A stretch of 64,000 nucleotides of DNA from Roseovarius sp. SCSIO 43702 (GCF_019599045.1 NZ_CP080623.1:2378501-2442500), one strand, 5' to 3'; positions 9,235 through 18,174 are shown, counted from the first letter of the stretch. Translations and numbers: made by a program. The notes: generated by a model from the sequence alone, not told the origin.

Positions 9235-10205
9235 TTGAGGCCCCGCACCCAGCCGATGATCGCCTCCGTCACCTCGTCGGTGGCGCCGGGGCTCATGATG
9301 TCGCCCGCGATGACGTGGCGCAGCGGATCGTCATCGGGGCCGGATTTCGGGATCACCCGCGCCGTCTCGCCGCCCCAGCGCGCCATCACGTCTGCCGTCA
9401 TATCGGCCCGCACCACCCCGTCCTCGTCCGAGAAGATGAAGAGCGCCGGCACCCCGATCGCGCCGTGATCGAGGCCGCGCGCATGTTTCACCACCGCCGC
9501 CATGGGAAACACCGCGACGCTGGGATACTCGGTCGTCCAATGCGCCGCCTGCTCCGGGCTCCTCGGCTCGAAGCTGCGGCGCGATCCGGCCAGCATCGGC
9601 ACCCAGTGCCGCGCGGCGGGCAGGGTCAGAAGCGGCGCCATCGGATGCCGCAGGCCGTAGTTGGGCGAGATCAGCACTGCCCCCGCCACGCGCTCCGACA
9701 TCTGCGCATCGGCCAGCGCAACCGTGGCGATCGACGCCCCCGTGGAGGTGGCCACCACGATCACCCGCTCGCCCGTGGCACGCCCGAGCGCAAGCGCCTC
9801 CGCCGCGTCCTCCATCCACGCCTTGACGCTCCCCTCGGCCATCGCGTCGCCATCGCGCCCATGTCCGCGAAACCGCGTGTAGACAAGGTTCGCGCCCAGC
9901 GCCTCGGCCACCCGGTCGGGCACCGGCCGGATCTCCGCGGCCGAGGCCGAGAACCCGTGCAGGTACACCACCGACAACGGCGTGCGGGTCTCGCGCTGCC
10001 CGGCCCAGACCACGCGCTTCTCGGCGCCCGGGCGGATATCGCCGTGATAGGATTCGACCGTCTCGAGATAGACCCCCACCCCCTCGCCAAACCGCCGCGG
10101 CTCGAAGCTCGCTCCGACCTCGACCGGCTCGTAGGGCCCGAGGACGAAGAGCGCGCCCGCAGCCAGCGCGAGCGCCGCGAGGACGCGCGCAATCCAGCGT
10201 CTCAC
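9231..10205 (-). CDS. Membrane-anchored alpha/beta hydrolase
   Basis: A 324-aa protein with an N-terminal transmembrane or uncleaved signal segment (VLAALALAAGALFVLGPY), so the catalytic domain probably faces the periplasm. Hydrolase motifs are VVYLHGFSAS (oxyanion loop), the elbow ATSTGAS (G-less at the first position), FIFSDEDGVV (acid) and a terminal HVIAG His. It is probably a lipase/esterase-like enzyme of unknown substrate. The GTG start at 10205 overlaps the upstream gene's TGA (GTGA), and its own stop overlaps the M15-like gene in the same way. Confidence 0.82.
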   Translation of the reverse strand: MRRWIARVLAALALAAGALFVLGPYEPVEVGASFEPRRFGEGVGVYLETVESYHGDIRPGAEKRVVWAGQRETRTPLSVVYLHGFSASAAEIRPVPDRVAEALGANLVYTRFRGHGRDGDAMAEGSVKAWMEDAAEALALGRATGERVIVVATSTGASIATVALADAQMSERVAGAVLISPNYGLRHPMAPLLTLPAARHWVPMLAGSRRSFEPRSPEQAAHWTTEYPSVAVFPMAAVVKHARGLDHGAIGVPALFIFSDEDGVVRADMTADVMARWGGETARVIPKSGPDDDPLRHVIAGDIMSPGATDEVTEAIIGWVRGLK

Positions 10206-10954
10206 ACTGGCTCCGCCCGCGCGATCACCTCCTCGATCGACCGCTCGATGAGCGCCAGGCATTCCGGCTCGGAAAACCTGTGATCGGCCCCCTTCACCAG
10301 CGTGAGGCGCATGTCCCCGCCTTCGCAATGCTCCAGCAGGCGCAGCGCGACGCTCGTCTCCACGTCCTCGTCCGCCGTGCCCTGGAGGAACCGCACCGGC
10401 ATGTCGAGCCGCAGCGGCGCGCGCATCACGAGGTTGTCGCGCCCCTCCTCGATCAGCCTGCGCGTGATGACATAGGGCGCGCCGTATTCGCTCGGCAGCG
10501 CGATCGCGCCCGCCGTGATGAGTTCCTCGCGCTGCGCCTCGCTGAACCCCGCATACATCGCGTCCTCGGTGAAATCCGGCGCCGCCGCGATGGTGACGAG
10601 GCCCGCGATCCGCTCGGGGCAGTCGCGCGCGCAGAGAAGCGCGATCCAGCCCCCCATGGATGACCCCACGAGGATCTGCGGCCCCTCCGTCACCGCCTCG
10701 ATCACCGCGCGCGCATCCGCGAACCAGTCGCCGATGCAGCCGTCCTCGAACGTGCCCGAACTCTGCCCGTGTCCCGAATAGTCGAACCGCAGGAACGCGC
10801 GCTCCTCGCGCCGGGCCCACTCGTCGAGATGCAGCGCCTTGGTGCCCTCCATGTCGGACTTGAACCCGCCGAGGAAAACCACCCCGGGCCCCTTGCCCGC
10901 GCGGTGCTCATAGGCCAGCCGCCGCCCCTCCATCGTGTCGAGAAACTCAGCCAT
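10202..10954 (-). CDS. Alpha/beta hydrolase (ABHD10/S9-like)
   Basis: A 250-aa cytoplasmic hydrolase with VVFLGGFKSDMEGTKA (oxyanion loop), FLRFDYSGHGQSSG, the nucleophile elbow VGSSMGGW, acid TADEDVE and catalytic His in GADHRFSEPE. This motif set matches the ABHD10-like palmitoyl-thioesterase group found in most Alphaproteobacteria; the natural substrate is not known. ATG 10954 follows GAGGTGG and overlaps the end of the MFS gene by 8 bp, indicating an operon; its stop overlaps the next hydrolase. Confidence 0.88.
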   Translation of the reverse strand: MAEFLDTMEGRRLAYEHRAGKGPGVVFLGGFKSDMEGTKALHLDEWARREERAFLRFDYSGHGQSSGTFEDGCIGDWFADARAVIEAVTEGPQILVGSSMGGWIALLCARDCPERIAGLVTIAAAPDFTEDAMYAGFSEAQREELITAGAIALPSEYGAPYVITRRLIEEGRDNLVMRAPLRLDMPVRFLQGTADEDVETSVALRLLEHCEGGDMRLTLVKGADHRFSEPECLALIERSIEEVIARAEPV

Positions 10955-12230
10955 CTTCCACCTCGTCCAGCCCGCGCGCCAGCCACGCACCCCACAGTGT
11001 CATCACGAGAAAGAGCCCGAGCGCAAGCGGAACCGACCACGCGGCCACCGCCGCGGCCCCCGCCCCCGCGATCAGCAGGAAGACCCCCACCGCCGTGTTC
11101 GTCACCGCCGTGTAGGTCGGCCGCTCGTCCTCGGGCGCCATGTCCACAAGATAGGTCGAACGCGCCCGCCGCACGCCGTGATAGGCCACCATCAGCACGA
11201 AGAGCACACCGGGAATGGCCCAGGCCGTCTCGGCCAGGTTCATCGCCTCGACCACCAGCGCAAGCGCCAGCGCGGCGGCCCCCGCGAGCCCCGCGTAGAT
11301 GAGCACGCGCCGCGATGACCGGTCGCTGAGCCGGCCCCACACGTAGGACGACAGGAGCGAGGCCACCGCCGAGGCCAGCACGAGCGCACCGAGTTGCCGC
11401 GCCGCGTTCTCGCCCGAGGCCAGCAGCACCAGGTAGGGCGGCGCCAGCGCGGTGCCCACCAGCGCCGAGCGCGCCGCGACGAAGCGCAGAAGCTGCGGGC
11501 GATCGCGCAGCAGCTTCAGTTGCGCGATCGACGCGCCCACGCCGCGCGCGTCGCCTCGCTGCGCCTCCTCCCGCATCGACGCCATGATCACCGCCGACAG
11601 GCCCCAGCCCACCGCCGCCAGGACCAGCGCGCCGAGGACAAGCTCGATCCGCTCGCCCAGGCCCAGCATCAGGAGCGCGGCGAAGCCGATGACCGCCACG
11701 CTCGCCGCCGCCGCGCCCGCGCCCGTGGCCGTGCCGCGCCGCGTGCGTCCCACCGTCTTGCCCAGCACGTCCTTGTAGCTCACCGAGCAGACCGAGCGCG
11801 CCAGCGCGAGCACCGCCAGCAGCGCCACGATCACCGCGCCCGCCATGTTCCCCTGAAGCGTCAGCGCGGCCAGCACGATGCCCCCCGCCGCGATCCCCTG
11901 CACCGCCGATCCGGCGGCCCAGGCCCATTTGCGCCGGGCCATCCCGTGAATGGCCCCGGCGGTGAAAAGCTGCGGCAGGAGCGCGCCCGCCTCGCGCACC
12001 GGCACCAGCAGCCCGGTCCAGAGCGCGCCCGCATCGAGATGCTCCAGCAGCCAGCTCAGCACGAGCTTCGGGTTGAGAAGACCATCGGCCACCTTGCTCG
12101 CCGAAAGCGCCAGGATATGGCGCAGGAAGTTCCCCGGCTCCGCCGCCTGCTGCGTCTCGCTCAGCCCGCCGGGCGCCTCGGGATTGTCGACCAGCGCCTC
12201 GAACAACTCGTCACTCAGGTCACGGGTCAT
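10947..12230 (-). CDS. Major facilitator superfamily transporter
   Basis: A 427-aa membrane protein with roughly 12 hydrophobic segments after a ~45-aa cytoplasmic N-terminus, and the MFS loop motif YVWGRLSDRSSRRVLI between segments 8 and 9 region. Substrate unknown. I chose ATG 12230, which has GGAGG 5 nt upstream, over the GTG two codons earlier. It heads a minus-strand run with two hydrolases and an M15-like protein through overlapping ends, so export or uptake of a product handled by these enzymes is possible but unproven. Confidence 0.85.
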   Translation of the reverse strand: MTRDLSDELFEALVDNPEAPGGLSETQQAAEPGNFLRHILALSASKVADGLLNPKLVLSWLLEHLDAGALWTGLLVPVREAGALLPQLFTAGAIHGMARRKWAWAAGSAVQGIAAGGIVLAALTLQGNMAGAVIVALLAVLALARSVCSVSYKDVLGKTVGRTRRGTATGAGAAAASVAVIGFAALLMLGLGERIELVLGALVLAAVGWGLSAVIMASMREEAQRGDARGVGASIAQLKLLRDRPQLLRFVAARSALVGTALAPPYLVLLASGENAARQLGALVLASAVASLLSSYVWGRLSDRSSRRVLIYAGLAGAAALALALVVEAMNLAETAWAIPGVLFVLMVAYHGVRRARSTYLVDMAPEDERPTYTAVTNTAVGVFLLIAGAGAAAVAAWSVPLALGLFLVMTLWGAWLARGLDEVEDG

Positions 12231-12323
12231 GCTCACCTCCGTCTTTCACCGCGCATCATCTAGCGCGGGCCGGGGAATTGCAATTTTCCGGCCCGGAATT
12301 TTCCATGGGCCCGGCCGCGCGCA

Positions 12324-12346
12324 TGAAATTCCCGCGCGGAATTTCA
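12324..12346. promoter_or_regulatory. Perfect palindrome upstream of the MFS transporter
   Basis: Nine-bp arms TGAAATTCC and GGAATTTCA around CGCGC, about 95 bp upstream of the MFS start and 320 bp upstream of thrS. It could be a regulator site or a stable hairpin. No matching family is recognised. Confidence 0.4.
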
Positions 12347-12389
12347 CCCAAGGTAGGTCGCCCTGCCTGTCCTTTCCGCACCGCGCGCC

Positions 12390-12490
12390 GGGTTAACCGG
12401 CCTTCCCCCGCGCCGCGCACCGACGCGATACCGACGTGGATACCGACATGGATACCGACGTCGCGAAACCACCCGTTTCCCCTGTTAACC
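12390..12490. repeat. Intergenic repeat, copy 1 (12-bp units)
   Basis: Starts with GGTTAACCGGCC, then four tandem units of consensus ACCGAC(G/A)TGGAT (12420-12462), then a C/T-rich tail ending CCCCTGTTAACC. The same architecture recurs at 46754-46854 with high identity and in shortened form at 53236-53296. All copies are intergenic and in the same orientation. Confidence 0.85.
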
Positions 12491-12669
12491 AAGGCTTTCG
12501 CGGGCCGATTCGCCGCGCGCTTCCCGCAGAAATCGCGCGCCGCCTTCACATCCCGTCAACCTCGCGCCGCCACTGGCTTGACAGGGTCCGGCTCACCCGC
12601 CAAAAGACGCCGGTACATAACCCGCAACCGGGCGTTCCGTGGGCGCCAAACCGACGAGGAGCAAGGCCG

Positions 12670-14616
12670 ATGGCCCAGATTTCCCTGACTTTCCCCGATG
12701 GCAATTCGCGCGACTACGATGCCGGGATCACCCCCGCCGACGTGGCTGCCGACATCTCGAAATCCCTCTCCAAGAAGGCCATTTCCGCCACCGTGGACGG
12801 CAAGCACTGGGATCTGCAATGGCCCATCGGGCATGACGCGCGGATCGCCATCAACACCATGGCCGACGAGGCGCCCGCCAACGAACTCGTCCGCCACGAC
12901 CTCGCCCATATCATGGCCCGCGCCGTGCAGGAAATCTGGCCCGACGTGAAGGTCACGATCGGCCCGGTGATCGAGAACGGCTGGTATTACGACTTCGACC
13001 GCGAGGAACCTTTCACCCCCGAGGATCTCGGCCGGATCGAACAGAAGATGCGCGAAATCATCAACTTGCGCGATCCCGTCCGCACCGAGGTCTGGGACCG
13101 CGACCGCGCGATCAAGCATTACGAGGACGCCAACGAGCCCTTCAAGGTCGAGCTGATCGAGGCCATCCCCGGCGACGAACCCCTGCGCATGTACTGGCAT
13201 GGCCACTGGCAGGATCTCTGCCGCGGCCCGCATCTTCAGCACACCGGGCAGGTGCCTGCCGATGCGTTCAAGCTCATGTCCGTGGCCGGCGCCTACTGGC
13301 GCGGCGACTCGAGCCGCAAGATGCTCCAGCGCATCTACGGCGTGGGCTTCACCGGCAAGGAGAAGCTCAAGGCGCATCTCAACATGCTCGAGGAGGCCGC
13401 CAAGCGCGACCACCGCAAGCTCGGCCGCGAGATGGACCTCTTCCACATGCAGGAAGAGGCGCGCGGCCAGATCTTCTGGCACCCGAACGGCTGGACCATC
13501 TACACCGAGCTTCAGGACTACATGCGCCGCCGCCAGCGCGCGGGCGGCTACGTCGAGGTGAACACCCCGCAGGTCGTGGACCGCAAGCTCTGGGAAGCGT
13601 CCGGTCACTGGGAGAAATATCAAGAACACATGTTCATCGTCGAGGTGGACGAGGAACACGCCCGCGAAAAGGCCATCAACGCGCTCAAGCCCATGAACTG
13701 CCCCTGCCACGTGCAAATCTTCAACCAGGGCCTCAAGTCCTACCGCGACCTGCCCCTGCGCATGGCCGAATTCGGCTCGTGCAACCGCTACGAGCCCTCG
13801 GGCGCGCTCCACGGCATCATGCGCGTGCGCGGCTTCACGCAGGATGACGGACACATCTTCTGCCGCGAGGACCAGATCGAGTCCGAAACCGCCGAATTCA
13901 TCCGCTTCCTCTCGGATGTCTACCGCGACCTCGGCTTCGAGAACTTCAAGGTCAAGTTCTCGGACCGCCCCGAGAAGCGCGCAGGCTCGGACGACGTCTG
14001 GGACAAGGCCGAATCCGCCCTTCTCTCGGCCACCCGCGCCGCGGGGTTCGAGCCCGAGCTGAACCCCGGCGAGGGCGCCTTCTACGGCCCCAAGCTCGAA
14101 TTCGTCCTCACCGACGCCATCGGGCGCGACTGGCAATGCGGCACGCACCAGGTGGATTTCGTTCTCCCCGAGCGGCTCGACGCCACCTATATCGGCGAGG
14201 ACGGCGCGAAACACCGTCCCGTCATGCTGCACCGCGCGACGCTCGGCAGTTTCGAGCGTTTCATCGGCATCCTGATCGAGGAACATGCCGGGCGCCTGCC
14301 CTTCTGGCTCGCGCCTCGGCAGGTGGTCGTCGCCTCCATCGTCTCCGAGGCCAATGACTACGTCGAGGACGTGGTGGCGCAACTGCGCGAGGCGGGCATC
14401 CGGGCCGAGGCCGACACCCGCAACGAGAAGATCAACTACAAGGTCCGCGAGCACTCGGTCGGCAAGGTGCCCGTCATCCTCGCCTGCGGCCTGCGCGAGG
14501 TCGAGGATCGCACCGTGTCCGTCCGCCGCCTGGGCGAGAAACAGACCAGCGTGGAGCCGCTTTCCGAGGTCATCCCGGCCCTCTCGCGCGACGCGACACC
14601 GCCCGATTTGCTGTAA
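12670..14616 (+). CDS. thrS: Threonyl-tRNA synthetase
   Basis: A 648-aa class II synthetase of normal length. An N-terminal TGS domain (ISLTFPDGN, residues 1-60) is followed by the editing domain with the HDLAH metal motif, then the catalytic core with MNCPCH (zinc Cys), motif 2 region [13 protein letters not shown] and [15 protein letters not shown] (motif 3), and the anticodon-binding domain ([24 protein letters not shown]). It charges tRNA-Thr and hydrolyses Ser-tRNA-Thr. ATG 12670 is chosen from GAGGAG upstream and from the family's usual N-terminus. It stands alone, with a terminator 8 bp after the stop. Confidence 0.98.
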   Translation: MAQISLTFPDGNSRDYDAGITPADVAADISKSLSKKAISATVDGKHWDLQWPIGHDARIAINTMADEAPANELVRHDLAHIMARAVQEIWPDVKVTIGPVIENGWYYDFDREEPFTPEDLGRIEQKMREIINLRDPVRTEVWDRDRAIKHYEDANEPFKVELIEAIPGDEPLRMYWHGHWQDLCRGPHLQHTGQVPADAFKLMSVAGAYWRGDSSRKMLQRIYGVGFTGKEKLKAHLNMLEEAAKRDHRKLGREMDLFHMQEEARGQIFWHPNGWTIYTELQDYMRRRQRAGGYVEVNTPQVVDRKLWEASGHWEKYQEHMFIVEVDEEHAREKAINALKPMNCPCHVQIFNQGLKSYRDLPLRMAEFGSCNRYEPSGALHGIMRVRGFTQDDGHIFCREDQIESETAEFIRFLSDVYRDLGFENFKVKFSDRPEKRAGSDDVWDKAESALLSATRAAGFEPELNPGEGAFYGPKLEFVLTDAIGRDWQCGTHQVDFVLPERLDATYIGEDGAKHRPVMLHRATLGSFERFIGILIEEHAGRLPFWLAPRQVVVASIVSEANDYVEDVVAQLREAGIRAEADTRNEKINYKVREHSVGKVPVILACGLREVEDRTVSVRRLGEKQTSVEPLSEVIPALSRDATPPDLL

Positions 14617-14623
14617 CAATCCG

Positions 14624-14665
14624 GCGGCGCGCTGCCCTCTCGGCAACGCGCCGCTCAAATTTACT
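14624..14665 (+). terminator. Rho-independent terminator of thrS
   Basis: Stem GCGGCGCG / CGCGCCGC with an inner TGCC / GGCA extension, followed by a T-rich tail (AAATTTACTTTTT) in the plus direction, directly after the thrS stop. The AT-rich tail continues into the bufferin promoter region. Confidence 0.85.
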
Positions 14666-14829
14666 TTTTAAAATCAATTACTTGATAAAAATTTCCGACT
14701 CACATCCCCTCACTCCCGCGTCAATGACGCGCCTGTGAGTAGCTTTATGTGGCAAAATCCTGTCATTCTTCCCTCACCGCCCGCCACCCGGCAGGCGGCC
14801 AGAAAAAGACATCCAACAGGGAGATCCCA

Positions 14830-15117
14830 ATGTCCAACCTCGCCAAGACCGTCGCCATCGCCGGCGCCGTCACCGCCGCCCTCGGCGCCACCACCGGAAC
14901 CGCCTCCGCCGCCGAGCAGGAGAAATGCTACGGCGTCTCGCTCGCGGGCGAGAACGATTGCAAAGCCGGCGCAGGCACCACCTGCGCGGGCACCTCGACC
15001 GTCGACTACCAGGGCAACGCGTGGACCCTCGTCGAGGCGGGCACCTGCACCGAGATGGAGCTTCCCGACGGCCGCACCGGCAGCCTCGAGCCGCTCGACC
15101 GCGACCTGCCGGCCTGA
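14830..15117 (+). CDS. bufA1: BufA1-family (DUF2282) bufferin precursor peptide
   Basis: A 95-aa DUF2282 precursor with a signal peptide (residues ~1-27, cleavage near TASA-AEQ) and four Cys at 33 (KCYGV), 44 (NDCKAG), 52 (TTCAGTS) and 73 (GTCTEM), the pattern of BufA1 bufferins. These are RiPP-type exported peptides whose Cys residues are oxidised by a DUF692 enzyme to bind copper in the periplasm. ATG 14830 follows AACAGGGAG. It is the first gene of the operon, ahead of the DUF692, DUF2063 and DoxX genes. The metal actually bound is inferred from the family. Confidence 0.9.
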   Translation: MSNLAKTVAIAGAVTAALGATTGTASAAEQEKCYGVSLAGENDCKAGAGTTCAGTSTVDYQGNAWTLVEAGTCTEMELPDGRTGSLEPLDRDLPA

Positions 15118-15179
15118 GCGCCTGTTCCGGGCGCGCGGCCCTGCCCGCGCGCCCTTCCCCTCCTGCCCGAGATGCGCCC

Positions 15180-16037
15180 ATGCTTGACACAAGCCGCCCG
15201 TCCCGCACGCTTCCCGCCGCCCCCGGCGTGGGCTACAAGCCGCAGCATTTCGCGGCCATCATGGATGATCCGGGCCCGGTCAAGTGGCTGGAAATACACG
15301 CGGAAAACTACATGGGCGCCGGTGGCCGACCGCTTGCGCAGCTTCGCCACCTCTCCGAACGCTTCCCCATCTCGGTCCACGGCGTCGGCCTTTCGATCGG
15401 CGGCGAATCCCCGCTCGACCCCCAGCACCTCGCCCGCCTGCGCCATCTCTGCGACTGGCTCGGCCCGGCGAGTTTCTCGGAACATCTGGCATGGTCCACC
15501 CATGACAGCGCCTTTCTAAACGATCTCCTGCCACTGCCCTATACCGCCGCCACCCTCGCGCGCGTCGCCGCGCATGTCGACGAGGTGCAGGAGGCGCTGG
15601 GCCGGCCCATGCTGCTCGAGAACCCCTCGAGCTATCTCGCCTTCGCCGAAAGCACCTGGTCCGAAACCGATTTTCTGGCCGAGATCGTGCGCCGCACCGG
15701 CTGCGGCCTCCTTCTCGACGTGAACAACGTCTTCATCTCCGCCACCAATCTCGGCCTCGACCCGCGCGCCTATATCGACGCCTTCCCGCTCGACGCCGTG
15801 GGCGAGGTCCATCTCGGCGGCCATGACGAGGACGAGGACGACCACGGCGCGCCCCTTCTCATCGACAGCCACGGGCGCGCGGTCGCCGATCCCGTCTGGG
15901 CGCTTCTGGATCATACCTTCGCGCACTCTGGCCCCCGCCCCCTGCTCATCGAGTGGGACGCCGACATCCCCGACTGGCCGGTCCTCGCCGCCGAGGCGTC
16001 CCGCGCCCGGAACGCCCTGGCCCGGATCGCCGCATGA
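15180..16037 (+). CDS. bufB: BufB: DUF692-family multinuclear iron oxidase (MNIO)
   Basis: A 285-aa TIM-barrel DUF692 protein, homologous to MbnB. Conserved motifs carry the His/Asp/Glu iron ligands: [49 protein letters not shown] and [12 protein letters not shown] enzymes use two or three irons and O2 to modify Cys in the precursor peptide, here the DUF2282 product. It starts 62 bp after bufA1 and its stop overlaps bufC (ATGA), so dosage with its partner is coupled. Confidence 0.95.
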   Translation: MLDTSRPSRTLPAAPGVGYKPQHFAAIMDDPGPVKWLEIHAENYMGAGGRPLAQLRHLSERFPISVHGVGLSIGGESPLDPQHLARLRHLCDWLGPASFSEHLAWSTHDSAFLNDLLPLPYTAATLARVAAHVDEVQEALGRPMLLENPSSYLAFAESTWSETDFLAEIVRRTGCGLLLDVNNVFISATNLGLDPRAYIDAFPLDAVGEVHLGGHDEDEDDHGAPLLIDSHGRAVADPVWALLDHTFAHSGPRPLLIEWDADIPDWPVLAAEASRARNALARIAA

Positions 16038-16795
16038 GCGTGAACCAGGCCCTCTTCCGCGACGCGCTCCTCGCCCCTTCACAGCCCGTGCCGGAAGGGC
16101 TCACCGACGGCGCGGGCCACCCCGCGGGCCGCCGCTTCTCGGTCTATCGCAACAATGTCGCGGTCAGCCTGACCGAGGCGCTCGAACTGGGCTTCCCGGT
16201 CATCCGCCGCCTCATCGGTGACGAGAATTTCCGCGCCGTCATGGGCATCTTCCTGCGCGCGCACCCGCCCAGCTCGCCGATCCTCGCCCTCTACGGCGAC
16301 GCGTTGCCGGGGTTTCTCGAAGGGTTTCAGCCGCTTGCGCATCTGGCCTACCTGCCCGACATCGCGCGGCTCGAACAGGCGCTGCGCGTGGCCTACCACG
16401 CGGCCGACGCCCCGCCCGCCGACACCGCCGCGCTCGGCGCGCTCCCGCCCGAGGCGCTTCTCGCCACCCGGTTCCGCCTCGCGCCCGCCACGCATCTCGT
16501 GGCCTCCGACTGGCCCATTCACGCCATCTGGACCTACAACACCCGCACCGGCGCACCGAAGCCGCGGCCGCGCCCGGAAACCGCGCTCGTCGTGCGGCCC
16601 GACTTCGACCCGGAACCGCTCTGCCTCACACCCGCCGCCGGCGCCTTCGTGGCGGCGCTCGCCGCCGGCGCGACCCTGGGCGAGGCGCATGACGCGGGCG
16701 CCGCGCGGGAGGATGGGTTCGATCTCTCGGCCCCCCTCGCCACGCTGATCGAGGCGCGCGCCATCGCGGCGATCCTGCCCGGAGACCGGGAATGA
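16034..16795 (+). CDS. bufC: BufC: DUF2063 partner protein of the MNIO enzyme
   Basis: A 253-aa protein whose first ~95 residues form the DUF2063 domain ([36 protein letters not shown]), followed by a second domain with [19 protein letters not shown]2063 proteins serve as recognition partners of DUF692 oxidases, presenting the precursor peptide in the way MbnC does for MbnB. It overlaps bufB and the DoxX gene by ATGA at both ends. Confidence 0.92.
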   Translation: MSVNQALFRDALLAPSQPVPEGLTDGAGHPAGRRFSVYRNNVAVSLTEALELGFPVIRRLIGDENFRAVMGIFLRAHPPSSPILALYGDALPGFLEGFQPLAHLAYLPDIARLEQALRVAYHAADAPPADTAALGALPPEALLATRFRLAPATHLVASDWPIHAIWTYNTRTGAPKPRPRPETALVVRPDFDPEPLCLTPAAGAFVAALAAGATLGEAHDAGAAREDGFDLSAPLATLIEARAIAAILPGDRE

Positions 16796-17352
16796 CGCGC
16801 CTTCCGAGCCTGTATATCGCGCTGGCCCGGCACCTCCAACGCGCCGACTGGCTCCTGCCCACGCTCGCGCGTTTTCTCTTCGCCGCGATCTTCCTGCGCT
16901 ATTTCTGGACCTCCGCCGCCACCAAGCTGGGCGACGGGGCGCTCGGCCTCGTCTCGCCCTCGACCGGCGCCTACGCCCAGATCTTCCCCCGCCAGATGGA
17001 GGCGGCGGGCTTCGACACGAGCCAGCTTTCCACCTTCCACACGCTCGTCGTGCTTGCCGGCACCTGGGCGGAGTTCCTGCTCCCGGCGCTCATCGTGCTG
17101 GGCCTTCTGACCCGCCTCTCGGCCCTTGGCATGATCGGCTTCGTCACGGTCCAGACGCTCACCGATCTCTGGGGCCACGGCGCCATCCATGAACCTGCCA
17201 CGCGCGGCGCATGGTTCGACCGGTTCCCCGACGCGGTGATCATGGACCAGCGCGCGCTCTGGCTGTTCCTCCTCGCGGTGCTGGTCATCAAGGGCGCAGG
17301 CCCTCTCTCGCTCGACGCGCTCTTCATGCGCCGCGCGAGGATCGTCGCGTAA
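16792..17352 (+). CDS. DoxX-family membrane protein of the bufferin operon
   Basis: A 186-aa protein with about four transmembrane segments (FLFAAIFLRYFW, FLLPALIVLGLLTRLSALGMI, LWLFLLAVLVIKGAG) and a DoxX-type layout. It overlaps bufC by ATGA and closes the operon. DoxX genes are recurrent in bufferin loci; an electron-transfer or redox role beside the Cys-modifying enzyme has been supposed but I cannot show it from sequence. No terminator with a clear T-run is visible downstream. Confidence 0.88.
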   Translation: MTRLPSLYIALARHLQRADWLLPTLARFLFAAIFLRYFWTSAATKLGDGALGLVSPSTGAYAQIFPRQMEAAGFDTSQLSTFHTLVVLAGTWAEFLLPALIVLGLLTRLSALGMIGFVTVQTLTDLWGHGAIHEPATRGAWFDRFPDAVIMDQRALWLFLLAVLVIKGAGPLSLDALFMRRARIVA

Positions 17353-17441
17353 CCCCCTGCTTCATATTGCCAAAAATACTCGTGTCACGACGTCCGCCAA
17401 CAGCGCCACGGCGCGCGCCCGGGCATCCGCTCCCCGGCCAC

Positions 17442-17771
17442 TCACCCGCCGAGCCAGCGTTCCCGCGCCGCCGCGTCCCAGCCCAGCGTCATCTCGTCCC
17501 CCGACACCACGAGCGGGCGTTTCATCAGCGTCGGATGCCCGCGCAGAAGCGGAACCGCCGGCGCCGCGCGCTCCGCGTCATCCAGCCCGCGCCAGGTGGT
17601 CGAGCGGCGATTGACCAGCGCCGCGCCGAAGCGGTCATGCGCGGCGGCGAGCACCGCCTCGGGCACGCCCTCCTCGCGCACGTCCACGACCTCGGGCGCG
17701 TGCCCGGCCGCCTTCAACTCCTTCACGGCGTTGCGGCAGGTGTCGCATGTCTTCAACACGTAGATCTTCAT
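17442..17771 (-). CDS. ArsC/Spx-family thioredoxin-fold protein
   Basis: A 109-aa protein beginning MKIYVLKTCDTCRNAV, with CxxC at Cys9/Cys12 as in ArsC/Spx/YffB-like proteins, and the MKRPLVVSGDE segment carrying the usual cis-Pro region. ATG 17771 follows GGAGGGA. Family members include arsenate reductases and small redox proteins; no arsenic genes are nearby, so a general thiol-redox role is as likely as arsenate reduction. It converges on the bufferin operon. Confidence 0.85.
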   Translation of the reverse strand: MKIYVLKTCDTCRNAVKELKAAGHAPEVVDVREEGVPEAVLAAAHDRFGAALVNRRSTTWRGLDDAERAAPAVPLLRGHPTLMKRPLVVSGDEMTLGWDAAARERWLGG

Positions 17772-17967
17772 GGCACATCCCTCCCCATTCATGCCGCGAC
17801 TACCCCGGTCCGCCACCGGCGTCACGCGGATTTTCTTGCCTTTTCGGCCAGACGTGCAATCTTTGAGGGTGTGACCCGGCCGCCCGACACGCACTCAGCA
17901 CCGGACCGGCGGGACCGCCATGGCCCGGCATGTCCGTCCGGGGACGAGACTATAAAGGAGAAGCGGA

Positions 17968-18174
17968 ATGCCCACCGGCACCGTGAAATGGTTCAACACC
18001 ACCAAAGGCTACGGCTTCATCGCACCCGATGACGGCGGCAAGGACGTGTTCGTGCATATCTCGGCCGTCGAACGGTCGGGCCTCACTGGCCTCGCCGACG
18101 ATCAGAAGGTCAGCTACGAACTGGAGGAGGGCCGCGACGGCCGGCAGATGGCCGCCGATCTCAGCCTGCTCTGA
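17968..18174 (+). CDS. Cold-shock protein (CspA family)
   Basis: A 68-aa single cold-shock domain with RNP1 KGYGFIAP and RNP2 VFVHIS, beginning MPTGTVKWFNTT, typical of CspA-like nucleic-acid chaperones. AAGGAG lies upstream of the ATG. It is isolated, with a 9-bp hairpin (18205-18232) after the stop. Whether it is cold-inducible cannot be judged from sequence. Confidence 0.95.
   Translation: MPTGTVKWFNTTKGYGFIAPDDGGKDVFVHISAVERSGLTGLADDQKVSYELEEGRDGRQMAADLSLL

Larger units (their letters stand above)
12231..12669. other. Divergent intergenic region between MFS gene and thrS
   Basis: 439 bp without a supportable gene. It holds a perfect palindrome TGAAATTCC-N5-GGAATTTCA (12324-12346), a smaller TTCCGG-C-CCGGAA palindrome just before it, copy 1 of the 12-bp-unit intergenic repeat (12390-12490), and the thrS leader with GAGGAG 7 nt before the ATG. 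An open frame runs through the repeat into thrS but is not part of the conserved synthetase. Confidence 0.7.

Noticed and set aside
12390..12490. Tandem repeat considered as a CRISPR array
   Set aside because: Units are 12 bp with no spacers, and no cas genes are present.
12436..12669. N-terminal extension of thrS reading through the 12-bp repeat (MDTDMDTDV...)
   Set aside because: The extension is absent from threonyl-tRNA synthetases, and GAGGAG supports the start at 12670. The repeat has the same open frame elsewhere without a gene.
12556..14658. 700-codon minus-strand frame opposite thrS
   Set aside because: Antisense of a complete threonyl-tRNA synthetase; no domain, no ribosome-binding site, codon-position bias belongs to the plus strand.
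14673..14686. ATCAA-N4-TTGAT considered as an FNR box
   Set aside because: The half-sites are in the reverse order of the FNR consensus TTGAT-N4-ATCAA; it is an AT-rich chance palindrome after the thrS terminator.
17360..17385. Conserved-looking sequence CATATTGCCAAAAATACTC after the DoxX gene considered as a terminator or repeat
   Set aside because: It has no hairpin and I find only one clear copy in the window; it may be a lineage-specific intergenic motif but cannot be supported here.
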